From Marinihelvus sp942491555 (lineage in GTDB: Bacteria; Pseudomonadota; Gammaproteobacteria; Xanthomonadales; SZUA-36), in assembly GCA_942491555.1 (NCBI GenBank), contig CALOBN010000006.1, forward strand, positions 124,001 through 188,000: 64,000 nucleotides of DNA. Reading direction: 5' to 3'. Under the pieces are notes generated by a model, which made no database searches, had not been told where the DNA came from, and saw nothing but the letters and a program-made list of their open reading frames with translations. Position numbers and translations under genes: made by a program. Within the stretch, counting starts at the first letter, position 1. Every line of letters starts with the position of its first letter. Below, one piece after another: positions 17,314 through 25,292 of this stretch.

Positions 17314-17340
17314 AAGGGCGACCATCGTGTCGCCCTTTTT
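17314..17340 (+). terminator. Rho-independent terminator
   Basis: AAGGGCGAC (17314-17322), a 6-nt loop, then GTCGCCCTT (17329-17337) running into five T residues. It lies 24 bp after the IPTL-like gene, for which it is the terminator. Confidence 0.88.
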
Positions 17341-17439
17341 CATTGCTTATGAACAAGCGTAAGTCAGTCGCTCTGGCTGTTATCTGCCGATGCAATAAAA
17401 ATTGAATCGATCGGATGTTCCCGTGATTGTTCAAGCACC

Positions 17440-18501
17440 TTACCCCAGCATCCCCTGTGCCGCCATTTCACCCGCCGCGAGCGCCCCTTCAATAAGACCG
17501 GGACTCAGGTTCGATGCCTCCGATACCGCAAACCGGAGGCGGCCGTCGAGCTGCGGCTGTCTGAGCACAGCAGGCCCCACGTCTGGATGCGCTCCCGCTT
17601 GTGCGAGGTCCAGATCAGTGACGATCCGGGGGTTTATGGCCCAGTCCTTGATGACCAGTTCCAGGGGCTGCGCCGCTTTGTCGCCAAAGCACTCGACCAG
17701 CTGAGCGAGGATCGCCTTTCTGAGCCCCGCCGGATCCCTTCGGCGTTGCTCCGGAGTCCAGCCAATGAAACCGAACAGCGCCGCCGGTTGATTGTCGATA
17801 GCCGAGTGATCGTGAACCTCTACGAGCGGTCCGCTGCGGCTGGCGACCCTGCCCGAAAGGCCCGCCTCGCGCCAAAATGGCCGTTCAAAGAGCGCCACGG
17901 CCTTGGCCTGGCTGGCCATCCAGGTCGGCGTCCCGCGCATGGCGCTGCGCAGACTTTCTGAAAGCCAGGGTAACTGCAGGGTTGCGAGGGCCACACGCAA
18001 AGGAACAGAAACGATGACCCTTTGCGTTGTGATGATCTCCCCGGAGTCGAGATGGACGGCCAGGTGTTCCGAACCCGCTTCAAAAATACCGGTGACCGGG
18101 GTGTGGGTGGTGATATTGGCGCTGCCAACCCGCCGGGCAAGCTCGTCGATCATTGACACCGGCCCACCGACAATCCGCACCATGCCATCCTGTCCCGGCA
18201 ACGGCTGGTACAGCGGCGCAGGACCATAACCGGTAATGACGGCATTGCCTTCATTAAATTGCGCAAAGGTCTCCAGGCCCAGCTTCGTCAGCCATCGCGC
18301 GACCACCGGTTGGTATTTTGGCCAGACCCAGGTCGGGCCGAGGTCGGCAAGCGCGCGATGACTGAGCGGATCACGCAGGGAGCGAATGCGGCCGCCTAAA
18401 TGGGCATCCGCCTCCACCACGCTCACGCCCGCTCCTGCCTCAACGAGTGTTGCGGCCGCGGTAAGCCCGGCAAGACCGGCGCCGATTACGACTACGTCCA
18501 T
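17440..18501 (-). CDS. FAD-dependent amine oxidase family protein
   Basis: 353 residues, starting at the ATG of MDVVVIGAGLAGL, 26 nt after the stop of the SDR gene and preceded by AAGGG. The N-terminal Rossmann dinucleotide motif GAGLAGLTAA, the acidic residue in SVVEADAHLGGR with the following GGRI, and the C-terminal flavin-contacting end (SNLSPGLIEGALAAGEMAA) are those of flavin monoamine oxidases and related oxidoreductases. At about 350 residues it is shorter than typical monoamine oxidases (about 450). The substrate cannot be told. It forms an operon with the upstream SDR, so a two-step oxidation of an amine or alcohol is possible. Confidence 0.88.
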   Translation of the reverse strand: MDVVVIGAGLAGLTAAATLVEAGAGVSVVEADAHLGGRIRSLRDPLSHRALADLGPTWVWPKYQPVVARWLTKLGLETFAQFNEGNAVITGYGPAPLYQPLPGQDGMVRIVGGPVSMIDELARRVGSANITTHTPVTGIFEAGSEHLAVHLDSGEIITTQRVIVSVPLRVALATLQLPWLSESLRSAMRGTPTWMASQAKAVALFERPFWREAGLSGRVASRSGPLVEVHDHSAIDNQPAALFGFIGWTPEQRRRDPAGLRKAILAQLVECFGDKAAQPLELVIKDWAINPRIVTDLDLAQAGAHPDVGPAVLRQPQLDGRLRFAVSEASNLSPGLIEGALAAGEMAAQGMLG

Positions 18502-18526
18502 CACTGAGCCCTTCACTGCGGGCGAG

Positions 18527-19282
18527 CTACTCCAGCCCACCCAGGGTCACGCTGATGGCCTGGCCGCTGACACCGCTGGATTCTTCGGTCGCAAGAAACG
18601 CGATGAGCTCCGCCACCTCCCCCTGCGTGGGCACCCGGCCGGGCGGATACCCTGCAGCGCGCTCGGCCCATACCTCGTCAAACGTCATGCCGCGTCGCTC
18701 CGCTTCCGCTTCAGCCGAGCGGTCTGCCATCTCCGTGCGGACCCAGCCGGGCAGAACCGCATTGGAGGTAACCCCAAAAGGGCCGCCATCCAGGGCCACG
18801 GATCGCATCAAACCCAGCAAACCGTGCTTGGAGCTGGTGTAGGCACTGCCGGCATGTTCGGCGATCTCACCGGCGGTCGAGCTGGTGTAAACGACCCGGC
18901 CATAGCCCCGGTCCTTCATATCACCGACGACCAGGCGGGACAGGTAAAACGGCCCATCCAGATTGATGCGCAGAGTTTCGTGCCAGAGCTCCGGGTCCTG
19001 TTCCCAGATGACCCGCTCATGGGCGGAACCGATACCGTGATTACAGGCGAGGATGTCGATGGGCCCGAGGCGCTCAAGCGTCTCCCGGAATGCCTGCTCA
19101 CAGCCTTCCGGACTGCCCAGGTCCGCCACCACGTAATCCAGACCCGTGGCAGCCAGCTCCGATTCAGTCCGGGCAACGCACATCACGCGGGCGCCGCGCG
19201 AGGCCAGCAGTTGCGCGACGGTCTTGCCGATACCCCTTCCTGCTCCGGTAACCAGTGCAACCCTGTTTTCAACTCCTGCCAT
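18527..19282 (-). CDS. Short-chain dehydrogenase/reductase (SDR)
   Basis: 251 residues of the classical SDR fold. The NAD(P)-binding motif TGAGRGIG is at 12-19, CNHGIG at 80-85 is the NNAG equivalent, and the catalytic residues are S134/S135, Y148 and K152 (YTSSK). The C-terminal SGVSGQAISVTLGG segment is typical. D55 in VVADLG contacts the adenine. The ATG at 19282 has GGGAGG 8 nt upstream; the frame extends to 19333 without support. It is co-transcribed with the amine oxidase downstream. The substrate is unknown; a 3-oxoacyl-ACP reductase-like annotation is possible but there is no fatty-acid context. Confidence 0.9.
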   Translation of the reverse strand: MAGVENRVALVTGAGRGIGKTVAQLLASRGARVMCVARTESELAATGLDYVVADLGSPEGCEQAFRETLERLGPIDILACNHGIGSAHERVIWEQDPELWHETLRINLDGPFYLSRLVVGDMKDRGYGRVVYTSSTAGEIAEHAGSAYTSSKHGLLGLMRSVALDGGPFGVTSNAVLPGWVRTEMADRSAEAEAERRGMTFDEVWAERAAGYPPGRVPTQGEVAELIAFLATEESSGVSGQAISVTLGGLE

Positions 19283-19371
19283 GGCGTTCCGCCTCCCAGC
19301 TGTGTAATCCATCCAGGCACCTGCCCGGTACATCTCCGGATTCTACCCTGACGTCTCTATTCCGACGTGTA

Positions 19372-19414
19372 AAAGGGGCCGGATACCAGTAAATTTAACG
19401 TATCCGGCCCCTTT
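19372..19414. repeat. GTATCCGGCCCC inverted repeat
   Basis: AAAGGGGCCGGATAC (19372-19386) and its perfect complement GTATCCGGCCCCTTT (19400-19414) flank 13 nt. It lies between divergent genes, so it is not placed as a terminator. It shares arms with the elements at 5349, 24099 and 28878. Confidence 0.75.
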
Positions 19415-19528
19415 ATCACCCGCTATAAATCATGACATGCGTCACGTTACAGCGGCCCTGAGGGTCTATGCTTGGGAAGTAGATAAACCTGCAAAATAAA
19501 TCGTTTTGCGCTACCCATTGGAGTCGTC

Positions 19529-19729
19529 ATGAAAACGAATATTCACCCCATTGAACGTGTTGTCCGGGTTCTTGCCGGCGCGGCCATTGTCAGCCTGGTC
19601 TTTATCGGCCCGCAGTCTCCCTGGGGCTGGCTCGGCCTGGTGCCGATCGCCACGGGCCTGATCGGCTGGTGCCCACCTTATGCCTTGCTTGGTATCAGCA
19701 CCTGCAAGACGACACCGAAGGTCGGCTGA
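19529..19729 (+). CDS. DUF2892 (YgaP-type) small inner-membrane protein
   Basis: 66 residues, full length for the family. The N-terminus (MKTNIHPIERVVRVLAG) and the two-helix hairpin (AAIVSLVFIG and LVPIATGLIGWCPPYALLGI) match the DUF2892 transmembrane module found alone or fused to rhodanese in YgaP. The conserved WCP..LLG.sTC pattern is present, with cysteines that may be involved in sulphur handling. The ATG is preceded by GGAG. It is a single gene; the molecular role is unknown. Confidence 0.88.
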   Translation: MKTNIHPIERVVRVLAGAAIVSLVFIGPQSPWGWLGLVPIATGLIGWCPPYALLGISTCKTTPKVG

Positions 19730-19773
19730 TCGCGCAACGCACGTTTCGCTCGAGCGCCTCCATCATTTGCAAC

Positions 19774-20340
19774 CTATTCCGAAGTCATGTGATGCATGGT
19801 CTTCTTGTTGCTTACAGGTACCATGATGTGGGCATAGGGGGTGTCGCCCCACATCACGTATGGGCCGCCGCTACTTGGGTCGCTGGTGAGGCCCTCGAGC
19901 ATTTCCTTTGGCACAACAATCATCAGGTGCGGTCCGGTCTCAACATAGTCTTCCGCATTGGCCCGGTCGGGATGGTAAGGGTCTGAATTACTGACACCAG
20001 AGCCAGGAGGCTCACCCTGCAACATGTAGGAAATCCCGATCTGGCTGGCGTGGAAATCTGCCTGCTGGCCAAAAGCACCTAACATCTCCATCCAGACAGC
20101 GTCATTGCACATCGGCGCGTTGTCACCAGCGAATGTGTCAGGCAGGCACGTCCAGCCATTGCTGCCTGTCACCAGCACGGTCCCATCACTATCCACGATT
20201 GTGGCCTCCGAACTGATCGCATCAGGGGCCGCAGACCGGGCCTGCGCTATTCGATCGGCTTTATCGTCTCCGGCAAGCGCTGCCCCCATGAAACCAAGAA
20301 TCAGAGCGCTCAGAAGCGTGGATTTGGTGAATGAATGCAT
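19774..20340 (-). CDS. Exported hypothetical protein
   Basis: 188 residues with a signal peptide (LLSALILGFMGAALA, cleaved before GDDKAD). The mature protein holds NGWTCLPD, APMCNDAVW, GISYMLQG, GPHLMIVVP and GGPYVMWGDTPYAHIMVPV. This block pattern recurs in uncharacterised secreted proteins of proteobacteria, but I know no function. Two cysteines may form a disulphide. It is convergent with the DUF2892 gene (44-bp gap) and followed upstream by a repeat-rich gap. No catalytic residues can be assigned. Confidence 0.8.
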   Translation of the reverse strand: MHSFTKSTLLSALILGFMGAALAGDDKADRIAQARSAAPDAISSEATIVDSDGTVLVTGSNGWTCLPDTFAGDNAPMCNDAVWMEMLGAFGQQADFHASQIGISYMLQGEPPGSGVSNSDPYHPDRANAEDYVETGPHLMIVVPKEMLEGLTSDPSSGGPYVMWGDTPYAHIMVPVSNKKTMHHMTSE

Positions 20341-20443
20341 GACTAAGTCCTCATATCACCAACAAAATTGTTGGTGAACTCAAGCATAGGCTAGCCCACG
20401 GGCCTTTGCTCATGGCCAATCCTTTTATCCCATGCCCTAGAGT

Positions 20444-20510
20444 GGGTCGGATCCAATTAATCAGATCCAATTAGTCACTTTTGGCCGGCTTTCAATTTGG
20501 ATCCGACCCC
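20444..20510. repeat. GGGTCGGATCCAA inverted repeat
   Basis: GGGTCGGATCCAA (20444-20456) pairs with TTGGATCCGACCC (20497-20509) across 40 nt. An internal AGATCCAATTAG partially repeats the arm. The right arm recurs alone at 16462. It lies between two minus-strand genes. Confidence 0.7.
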
Positions 20511-20548
20511 CTAAACCCGAAAACCGGTTCGTGATGCCGGGCTGATGT

Positions 20549-20893
20549 TCACCGCGCCCGGCGTACCGCCATAAACGACCGAATCATGAGCACAAGCAGC
20601 GCGCCGCATAATACGAGCATGCCGACGTTGACCGTCAGCGCAAGCGGGCTCATCTGCGCCGCCCGGATGACGAGTGTCGCGGCCGGGGCCAGTGCCCCGA
20701 GCAACGCGACAACAGCGGCGACATGCATGAGATGACGTCGTCCGCCATCGAAGGCGAGCGCAAGCCCGCCGAGAATGCCGAGTGCGACCCCGACGTAGGC
20801 CGGCAGCAGCGCGGTGCGGCTACCTGAGAAAATAAAAGCGCTGACCCCGAGGGCAATCAGCAGAACGGCAAATAGCAGCGTCGGTTTTGGCAT
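20549..20893 (-). CDS. Small four-helix membrane protein
   Basis: 114 residues with four predicted transmembrane helices (LLFAVLLIALGVSAFIF, YVGVALGILGGLALAF, VAAVVALLGALAPAATLVI, VNVGMLVLCGALLVLMI) and a short charged loop FDGGRRHLMH. The family is not recognised with certainty; similar small membrane proteins are common in bacteria. It is preceded by the start of the divergent methyltransferase region and followed by the repeat at 20444. No active-site residues are apparent. Confidence 0.75.
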   Translation of the reverse strand: MPKPTLLFAVLLIALGVSAFIFSGSRTALLPAYVGVALGILGGLALAFDGGRRHLMHVAAVVALLGALAPAATLVIRAAQMSPLALTVNVGMLVLCGALLVLMIRSFMAVRRAR

Positions 20894-21100
20894 AGTTCAT
20901 ATTCCCGGGAAGTGTTGATGGGTGGCGGGACCGCAGCCCCGAAAATAAAAGTTTATTTCTAACCCGAAGCGTACCTTGTCTATCCAGATACTGTCGTGAA
21001 TGCCCGCGAGAAATCTGACCAAGGATCCCGTATGGGCCATGCCCTGCTGCGCTCGTCAATCGCCTATAATTCTTCGTCACGTCAGCCTCTGGTCCCTAAC

Positions 21101-21979
21101 ATGAACGAATCACAAGCTTCGCCCGCGAAAATGGCCTGGCCGGAATCGCTGGCGCCTATCGCCAACCGCCTGTGCTGCCCGGTCTGCAGGAGCGAACTGA
21201 ATTTTACGGGTGAGCACATCGCCTGTACCGGATGCGCCCAGAATTATCCCCTGCTGGAGGGTATGCCACTGCTGGCGAAAGAGGGCACGGTGGAGAACTG
21301 GGCCCCTGAAACCACGATCAGCGAGGACAGTACCGAGTACCAGCAGGCCTACCAGGAGGTCGCCGAGGCCGAATTCTATAATCGCGAATACGAGCGACAT
21401 CTGTTCAAGCGCTGGAGCACCGCTACCGAGTACCGGCTTCTGAACCGGCTGCTGGGTAGCCAGGGCCGCAGCGAGATCATCCTGGATATCCCGAGTGGTG
21501 GTGGCCGCCTGAGCCCGGGCATCGCGCCGCATGCAGACCTGATCATTGAGGCGGATATCGCCCTGGGCCAGATTCTTTATGGCTCACGCAAACCCGCGCT
21601 GGAGACTCCGCAGCTGTGGATGACCGCCTCAGCGTTTCACATCCCGCTTCGCGACAACGCCGTCGACGGTACGGTGTGCCCCCGGCTCAACCACCACCTG
21701 CCCAGTGCGGCCGAACGTGAGCGGCTCATCGAGGAACTGTTGCGGGTATCACGGCGCTTCGTGGTCATGACCTTCTTCGATTATCACTCGTTCAAGAACT
21801 GGTGGCGGCGGGCGCGGGCGCCATTCAACAAGAAGCCGCCGAAGCTGACCATGACCGTGCAGAGGGTGCGGGAACTGGCCGAGGCCAATGGTGCGCGCCT
21901 GGTGGAATACCCCATGCTTTCGGCCTTGTCCTCCGGGCATCGCTACGCGCTGATGGTAAAAGAGGATGCCCCGGGCTGA
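21101..21979 (+). CDS. Class I SAM-dependent methyltransferase with zinc-ribbon N-terminus
   Basis: 292 residues from the ATG at 21101 (MNESQASP); the frame is open back to 20996 but that part lacks conservation. Residues 26-45 hold CPVC and CTGC, a Trm112-like four-cysteine zinc ribbon followed by YPLLEGMPLL. The methyltransferase domain starts with LDIPSGGGR, a variant of the SAM-binding DxGxGxG, then LIIEADIA as the acidic strand-2 end and FHIPLRDNAVDGTVC at motif IV. A perfect TATAAT (21065-21070) lies 30 nt upstream but no matching -35 box. The adjacent convergent LPS-kinase-like gene hints at envelope glycan or lipid modification. Substrate unknown. Confidence 0.87.
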   Translation: MNESQASPAKMAWPESLAPIANRLCCPVCRSELNFTGEHIACTGCAQNYPLLEGMPLLAKEGTVENWAPETTISEDSTEYQQAYQEVAEAEFYNREYERHLFKRWSTATEYRLLNRLLGSQGRSEIILDIPSGGGRLSPGIAPHADLIIEADIALGQILYGSRKPALETPQLWMTASAFHIPLRDNAVDGTVCPRLNHHLPSAAERERLIEELLRVSRRFVVMTFFDYHSFKNWWRRARAPFNKKPPKLTMTVQRVRELAEANGARLVEYPMLSALSSGHRYALMVKEDAPG

Positions 21980-21987
21980 CGCCGCGT

Positions 21988-22869
21988 TCAGCTCTCCAGA
22001 ATGACCGACGCAGTGTCCAGCCGCCGGTAGGATCCGCTAGCGACATCGTAGCGCCCGGCCTTCCCCGGGCTGCTGGAACCCATCAGCAGCTTGCGCAGGC
22101 GGCTCTTAAGCCGCCGTAGCCGCCAGGCATGATGATTTCGCAGCTTAATGCCCGCGTCCACATTCCGGGCCGCCGCGGCACTACCTTCACAGTAGGCCAG
22201 CACCAGCGCCTCCCGCTCCCCGCCAGTAAAGGCAAGGTCGCCGTTGCGCATGCGCAGCAGGCAGGCCAGGTCCAACGCCGCCTCATCGCTGCCGGTGATG
22301 TCATGCGCCGCGAGCGTCGCGTAGGGAAAATCGATGGCCAGCACCGGTTCTTTATTCGCGTCCAGGGTTCGCAACAGGTTGCGCGGCGCAGCGGTCGCCC
22401 AGTAAAGGCCGGCGCGATGAAGGCGGCCCAGCAACGCTCCGGACCAGCCCGCCAGTTGCAAACGCTCCGCAGCCGACAGTTCCGGGCACCGCAATTCCTG
22501 CTCCAGGTCGCGCCCCTCTACGGGGTCAAGGGCCAGGGCACTGAAGCGCAGGCCACCCAGGACCCTATGCTCCAGCCAGTAAATCGGCCGGGCCACGGGC
22601 AGCCCGCGGCGATGGGCATTCATCATGACCGTGAATTCGCGGTTGGCCCGGGACGATACGCCCAGCGTGCGCAGGCCAAGGTGTGCGGGAACAGCGTAGA
22701 TTTTCAGGATCTGGCCGGGACGGTCGGGGGCTTCGAGGCGCAGCACCCGCGAGCGGGGCTTGTCCTGCAGAATGGACCAGTGGGCATGATCGGCGACCCG
22801 GCCCCCGGCTGCTTGCCCGGTAGCTTGCCAGGCAGCCTCCAGGTTGGTCCACAGTAACAAGTCGCTCAT
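21988..22869 (-). CDS. LPS-kinase-like (Kdo/WaaP fold) protein, probable pseudokinase
   Basis: 293 residues of the protein-kinase-like fold used by lipopolysaccharide heptose and Kdo kinases. The lysine strand is ILKIYA (K56), the helix-C glutamate is in NREFTVM (E78), and LHRAGLYWATAAPRNLL (150-166) aligns with the catalytic loop, normally LH..G..HGDL..RN. There the His and the catalytic Asp are replaced (W157, T159) while N164 is kept. The metal-binding Asp is in AIDFPY (D180). Loss of the catalytic base suggests a pseudokinase or an altered mechanism. It converges on the methyltransferase with an 8-bp gap. A role in LPS-core or outer-membrane assembly is inference. Confidence 0.8.
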   Translation of the reverse strand: MSDLLLWTNLEAAWQATGQAAGGRVADHAHWSILQDKPRSRVLRLEAPDRPGQILKIYAVPAHLGLRTLGVSSRANREFTVMMNAHRRGLPVARPIYWLEHRVLGGLRFSALALDPVEGRDLEQELRCPELSAAERLQLAGWSGALLGRLHRAGLYWATAAPRNLLRTLDANKEPVLAIDFPYATLAAHDITGSDEAALDLACLLRMRNGDLAFTGGEREALVLAYCEGSAAAARNVDAGIKLRNHHAWRLRRLKSRLRKLLMGSSSPGKAGRYDVASGSYRRLDTASVILES

Positions 22870-22995
22870 GGCACTTCACTCTTCTCACTTCCGGGGTGTG
22901 AATCCGTTCGAACCTCCACAGGCCGCGCCCGCTGCCCGGGAATGTTAAACCATAGATGGTTTGTTGGTCAGTCGCCTTCACCTCAGGCAAGCGAT

Positions 22996-23889
22996 TCAGG
23001 TATTCGATGCCCTGAAGATACTCCCGATCGAACGGTCAAGCATATGGTTGAATTCTTCATCGGACTGCTGGACAAAAAGCCCCTCACTGAGGGCCCGCGA
23101 GAAGCTCGCAACCATGCCGTTTTGCTGTGCCAGACGAGTATTCGCTTCTTCGCGGCTGTAGCCTCCGGACAGTGCCACAACCCTTAATGTTTTGGGGTGC
23201 GCGATACATTCGGCATAAAGATTGTTCCTTTCTGGCAAAGTCAGCTTGAGCATGACCAGCTCGCCATCATCCAGAGCATCAAGGTGCTTTTTGAGCTCTC
23301 TCACCAAAAGGTCTTCGGCCTGCGCCTTGTCCGGACAGTGGATATCGATTTCCGGCTCAATAATGGGCACCAGGCCGGCGGCGAAAATATGGCGGGCGAT
23401 CTCAAATTGCTGATTCACAATGGCGGCGATGCCTTCAGCGTTGGCCTGCTTGATGACCGAACGCATTTTGGTACCAAAAACGCCCTCCTCCCTGGCTTTC
23501 CCCAGCAATGTGTCCAGGTTGGGGATAGGTTTCATGAGTTGGACCCCGTTGTGTTCATCGGCCAGGCCTTTGTCTACTTTCAGGATCGGAACGACGTTCT
23601 TCTCCTCCCACAAGTAACGTGCGGTCGGCTTACCATCAATTTCGCGATCCAGGGTGTTTTCAAAAAGAATCGCGGCCAGGATACGGTCACCTCCAAATGC
23701 CGGACTGGTGATGATGCGGGTCCGCATCTCATGCACCTTGTCAAACATTTCTTCGTCCGAGGTATAGGCATCCCCGGGCACCCCGTAGAGCTGGAGGGCT
23801 TTTGGCGTACTGCCGCCACTCTGGTCCAGGGCCGCAATGAACCCCGGCTGGGTTTTCATTTTTTCCAGCTGTTTATTGAATATGCTCAC
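22996..23889 (-). CDS. fda: Class I fructose-bisphosphate aldolase
   Basis: 297 residues, matching the length and sequence of the Staphylococcus-type class I aldolase (Fda). It cleaves fructose 1,6-bisphosphate to glyceraldehyde 3-phosphate and dihydroxyacetone phosphate through a Schiff base, without metal. Visible family blocks are FIAALDQSGGSTPKAL at 17-32, MRTRIITSP, PILKVDKGLA, GVQLMKPI, IIEPEIDI, the Schiff-base lysine in VMLKLTLP (K215) and the phosphate-binding LSGGYSREEAN. The start at 23889 gives the standard N-terminus. It stands alone; the 5' gap of 245 bp carries a repeat half-site at 24099. Confidence 0.96.
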   Translation of the reverse strand: MSIFNKQLEKMKTQPGFIAALDQSGGSTPKALQLYGVPGDAYTSDEEMFDKVHEMRTRIITSPAFGGDRILAAILFENTLDREIDGKPTARYLWEEKNVVPILKVDKGLADEHNGVQLMKPIPNLDTLLGKAREEGVFGTKMRSVIKQANAEGIAAIVNQQFEIARHIFAAGLVPIIEPEIDIHCPDKAQAEDLLVRELKKHLDALDDGELVMLKLTLPERNNLYAECIAHPKTLRVVALSGGYSREEANTRLAQQNGMVASFSRALSEGLFVQQSDEEFNHMLDRSIGSIFRASNT

Positions 23890-24098
23890 ATTTGTCTCCG
23901 TCGGTTCCTCATTAATCCTGATTAAGAATAGTGCTAAAGGGATGCACCCCGCATGCCCTGCGTCAATGAATGGTCACTGGCTGGGAAGAAACACCCAAAA
24001 TACAGCTTGCGCTACTGCTTCGCAGCAGTGCTGCACAAAATACCCCGCTGTCTCCTGCACCATCCACACTCCGCGGTCATGAGCGACTTAAGCGAAAT

Positions 24099-24114
24099 GT
24101 ATCCGGCCCCTTTT
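24099..24114. repeat. GTATCCGGCCCC half-site
   Basis: GTATCCGGCCCCTTTT is identical to the right arm of the inverted repeat at 19372-19414. No left arm is visible. It lies 20 bp before the Rieske oxygenase start. Confidence 0.6.
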
Positions 24115-24134
24115 ACTGGGCTTAGAATACGCCG

Positions 24135-25265
24135 ATGAAGCAACCCCTGGTAAATACACTGCCTTCAGCCTGGTATCTTGAAGATGGACATTTCCAACGC
24201 GAGCTCGAAGCGATCTGGCTGAAGCAATGGCTGTTTGTGGGTCATGTGAGCGAATGGCCTGAGCGCGGAAGTTACCGGGTGTTGGCCGTTGGTAACCAGC
24301 AGTTGGTGGTTACCAGGGATCGCGAAGCGCAGTTCCATGCGTTCCACAATACCTGCCGGCATCGCGGCTCACGATTGTGCGAAACCAGTGCCGGGCGCTT
24401 CCGCGGCGGTCGCATCGTGTGTCCATACCATGCCTGGGCTTACGGCCTGGATGGCGGGTTGCTGTCGGCCCCACGCATGGAAGAAATTGAGGGTTTTGAC
24501 AAGCGTGCGTATGGCCTGTACCGCATTGCGGTGACTGAGATTGACGGCTTTGTCTTCGTCAACGCCGGTCAGCCGCATAACGCGGTTGCGGGCGAAGCGT
24601 TGCTGGAAGGGCTCAAGCCCGTTCAGCCCTGGCCGACCCGCGACCTGGCCGTGGCCTACCAGGAGCAGCACGATATCGCCTGCAACTGGAAAGTGTTCTG
24701 GGAGAACTTCCTGGAGTGTTATCACTGCCCCGGGGTGCACCCCGAACTGTGTCGCATCGTGCCCTTGTACCGTGAAAGCGTCAGTCACCCGGGCGAGCTG
24801 CCTGACGGGCATGCGTGGAAGAAAGCTGAGCATGCGCCGCGGCTCCGCGAGGGTGCCGTAACCTGGAGCCCGGACGGCAGCACGGATTTACCCTTGTTCA
24901 AGAGCCTGGATAAAGAGCAGCAAACTGCCGGTATGACGTTTGGTGACGCCATTCCCTCGGTCTACCTGGTAGGGCATGTGGATTACTTTCGCACGGTACG
25001 TGTGATGCCGGTCAGCGCCGCCGTTACACAACTGACCGTGACCTGGTATGTGCACGCTGACACCCTGGCGACCTCCACGCCGGATGTGCAGGCACTGACC
25101 GCTTTCGCCCGGCAGGTGGTCATGGAGGATGCGCGGGTCGCCGAACTTAACCAGCAGGGTCTGGGCTGCCGGGTACATGAACAAGGCGTGTTGTCGCCCG
25201 CGGAAGGCGATGTGGCTGCATTTCAGAACTGGGTCCGCGACCGTCTTGAACTGTCCAAGGACTGA
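24135..25265 (+). CDS. Rieske non-heme iron oxygenase, alpha subunit
   Basis: 376 residues. The Rieske 2Fe-2S domain has C74-x-H76 (CRHRG) and C96-x2-H99 (CPYHAW). The catalytic SRPBCC domain has the mononuclear iron ligands in ENFLECYHCPGVHPE (H197, H202) and a glutamate (E194) where most dioxygenases have the bridging aspartate. A glutamate there is characteristic of oxygenases acting on quaternary amines, such as carnitine monooxygenase CntA and choline or betaine-type enzymes. The third ligand Asp should lie in VMEDARVAELNQQG. No ferredoxin reductase is adjacent, so electrons must come from a partner encoded elsewhere. Substrate assignment is inference. Confidence 0.92.
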   Translation: MKQPLVNTLPSAWYLEDGHFQRELEAIWLKQWLFVGHVSEWPERGSYRVLAVGNQQLVVTRDREAQFHAFHNTCRHRGSRLCETSAGRFRGGRIVCPYHAWAYGLDGGLLSAPRMEEIEGFDKRAYGLYRIAVTEIDGFVFVNAGQPHNAVAGEALLEGLKPVQPWPTRDLAVAYQEQHDIACNWKVFWENFLECYHCPGVHPELCRIVPLYRESVSHPGELPDGHAWKKAEHAPRLREGAVTWSPDGSTDLPLFKSLDKEQQTAGMTFGDAIPSVYLVGHVDYFRTVRVMPVSAAVTQLTVTWYVHADTLATSTPDVQALTAFARQVVMEDARVAELNQQGLGCRVHEQGVLSPAEGDVAAFQNWVRDRLELSKD

Positions 25266-25292
25266 GCTGTACATCACCGCTAAACATGTTGT

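Noticed and set aside
21065..21070. Perfect TATAAT as promoter of the methyltransferase
   Set aside because: The hexamer at the proper distance is CCCTGC, so only half a promoter is seen; mentioned with the gene instead.
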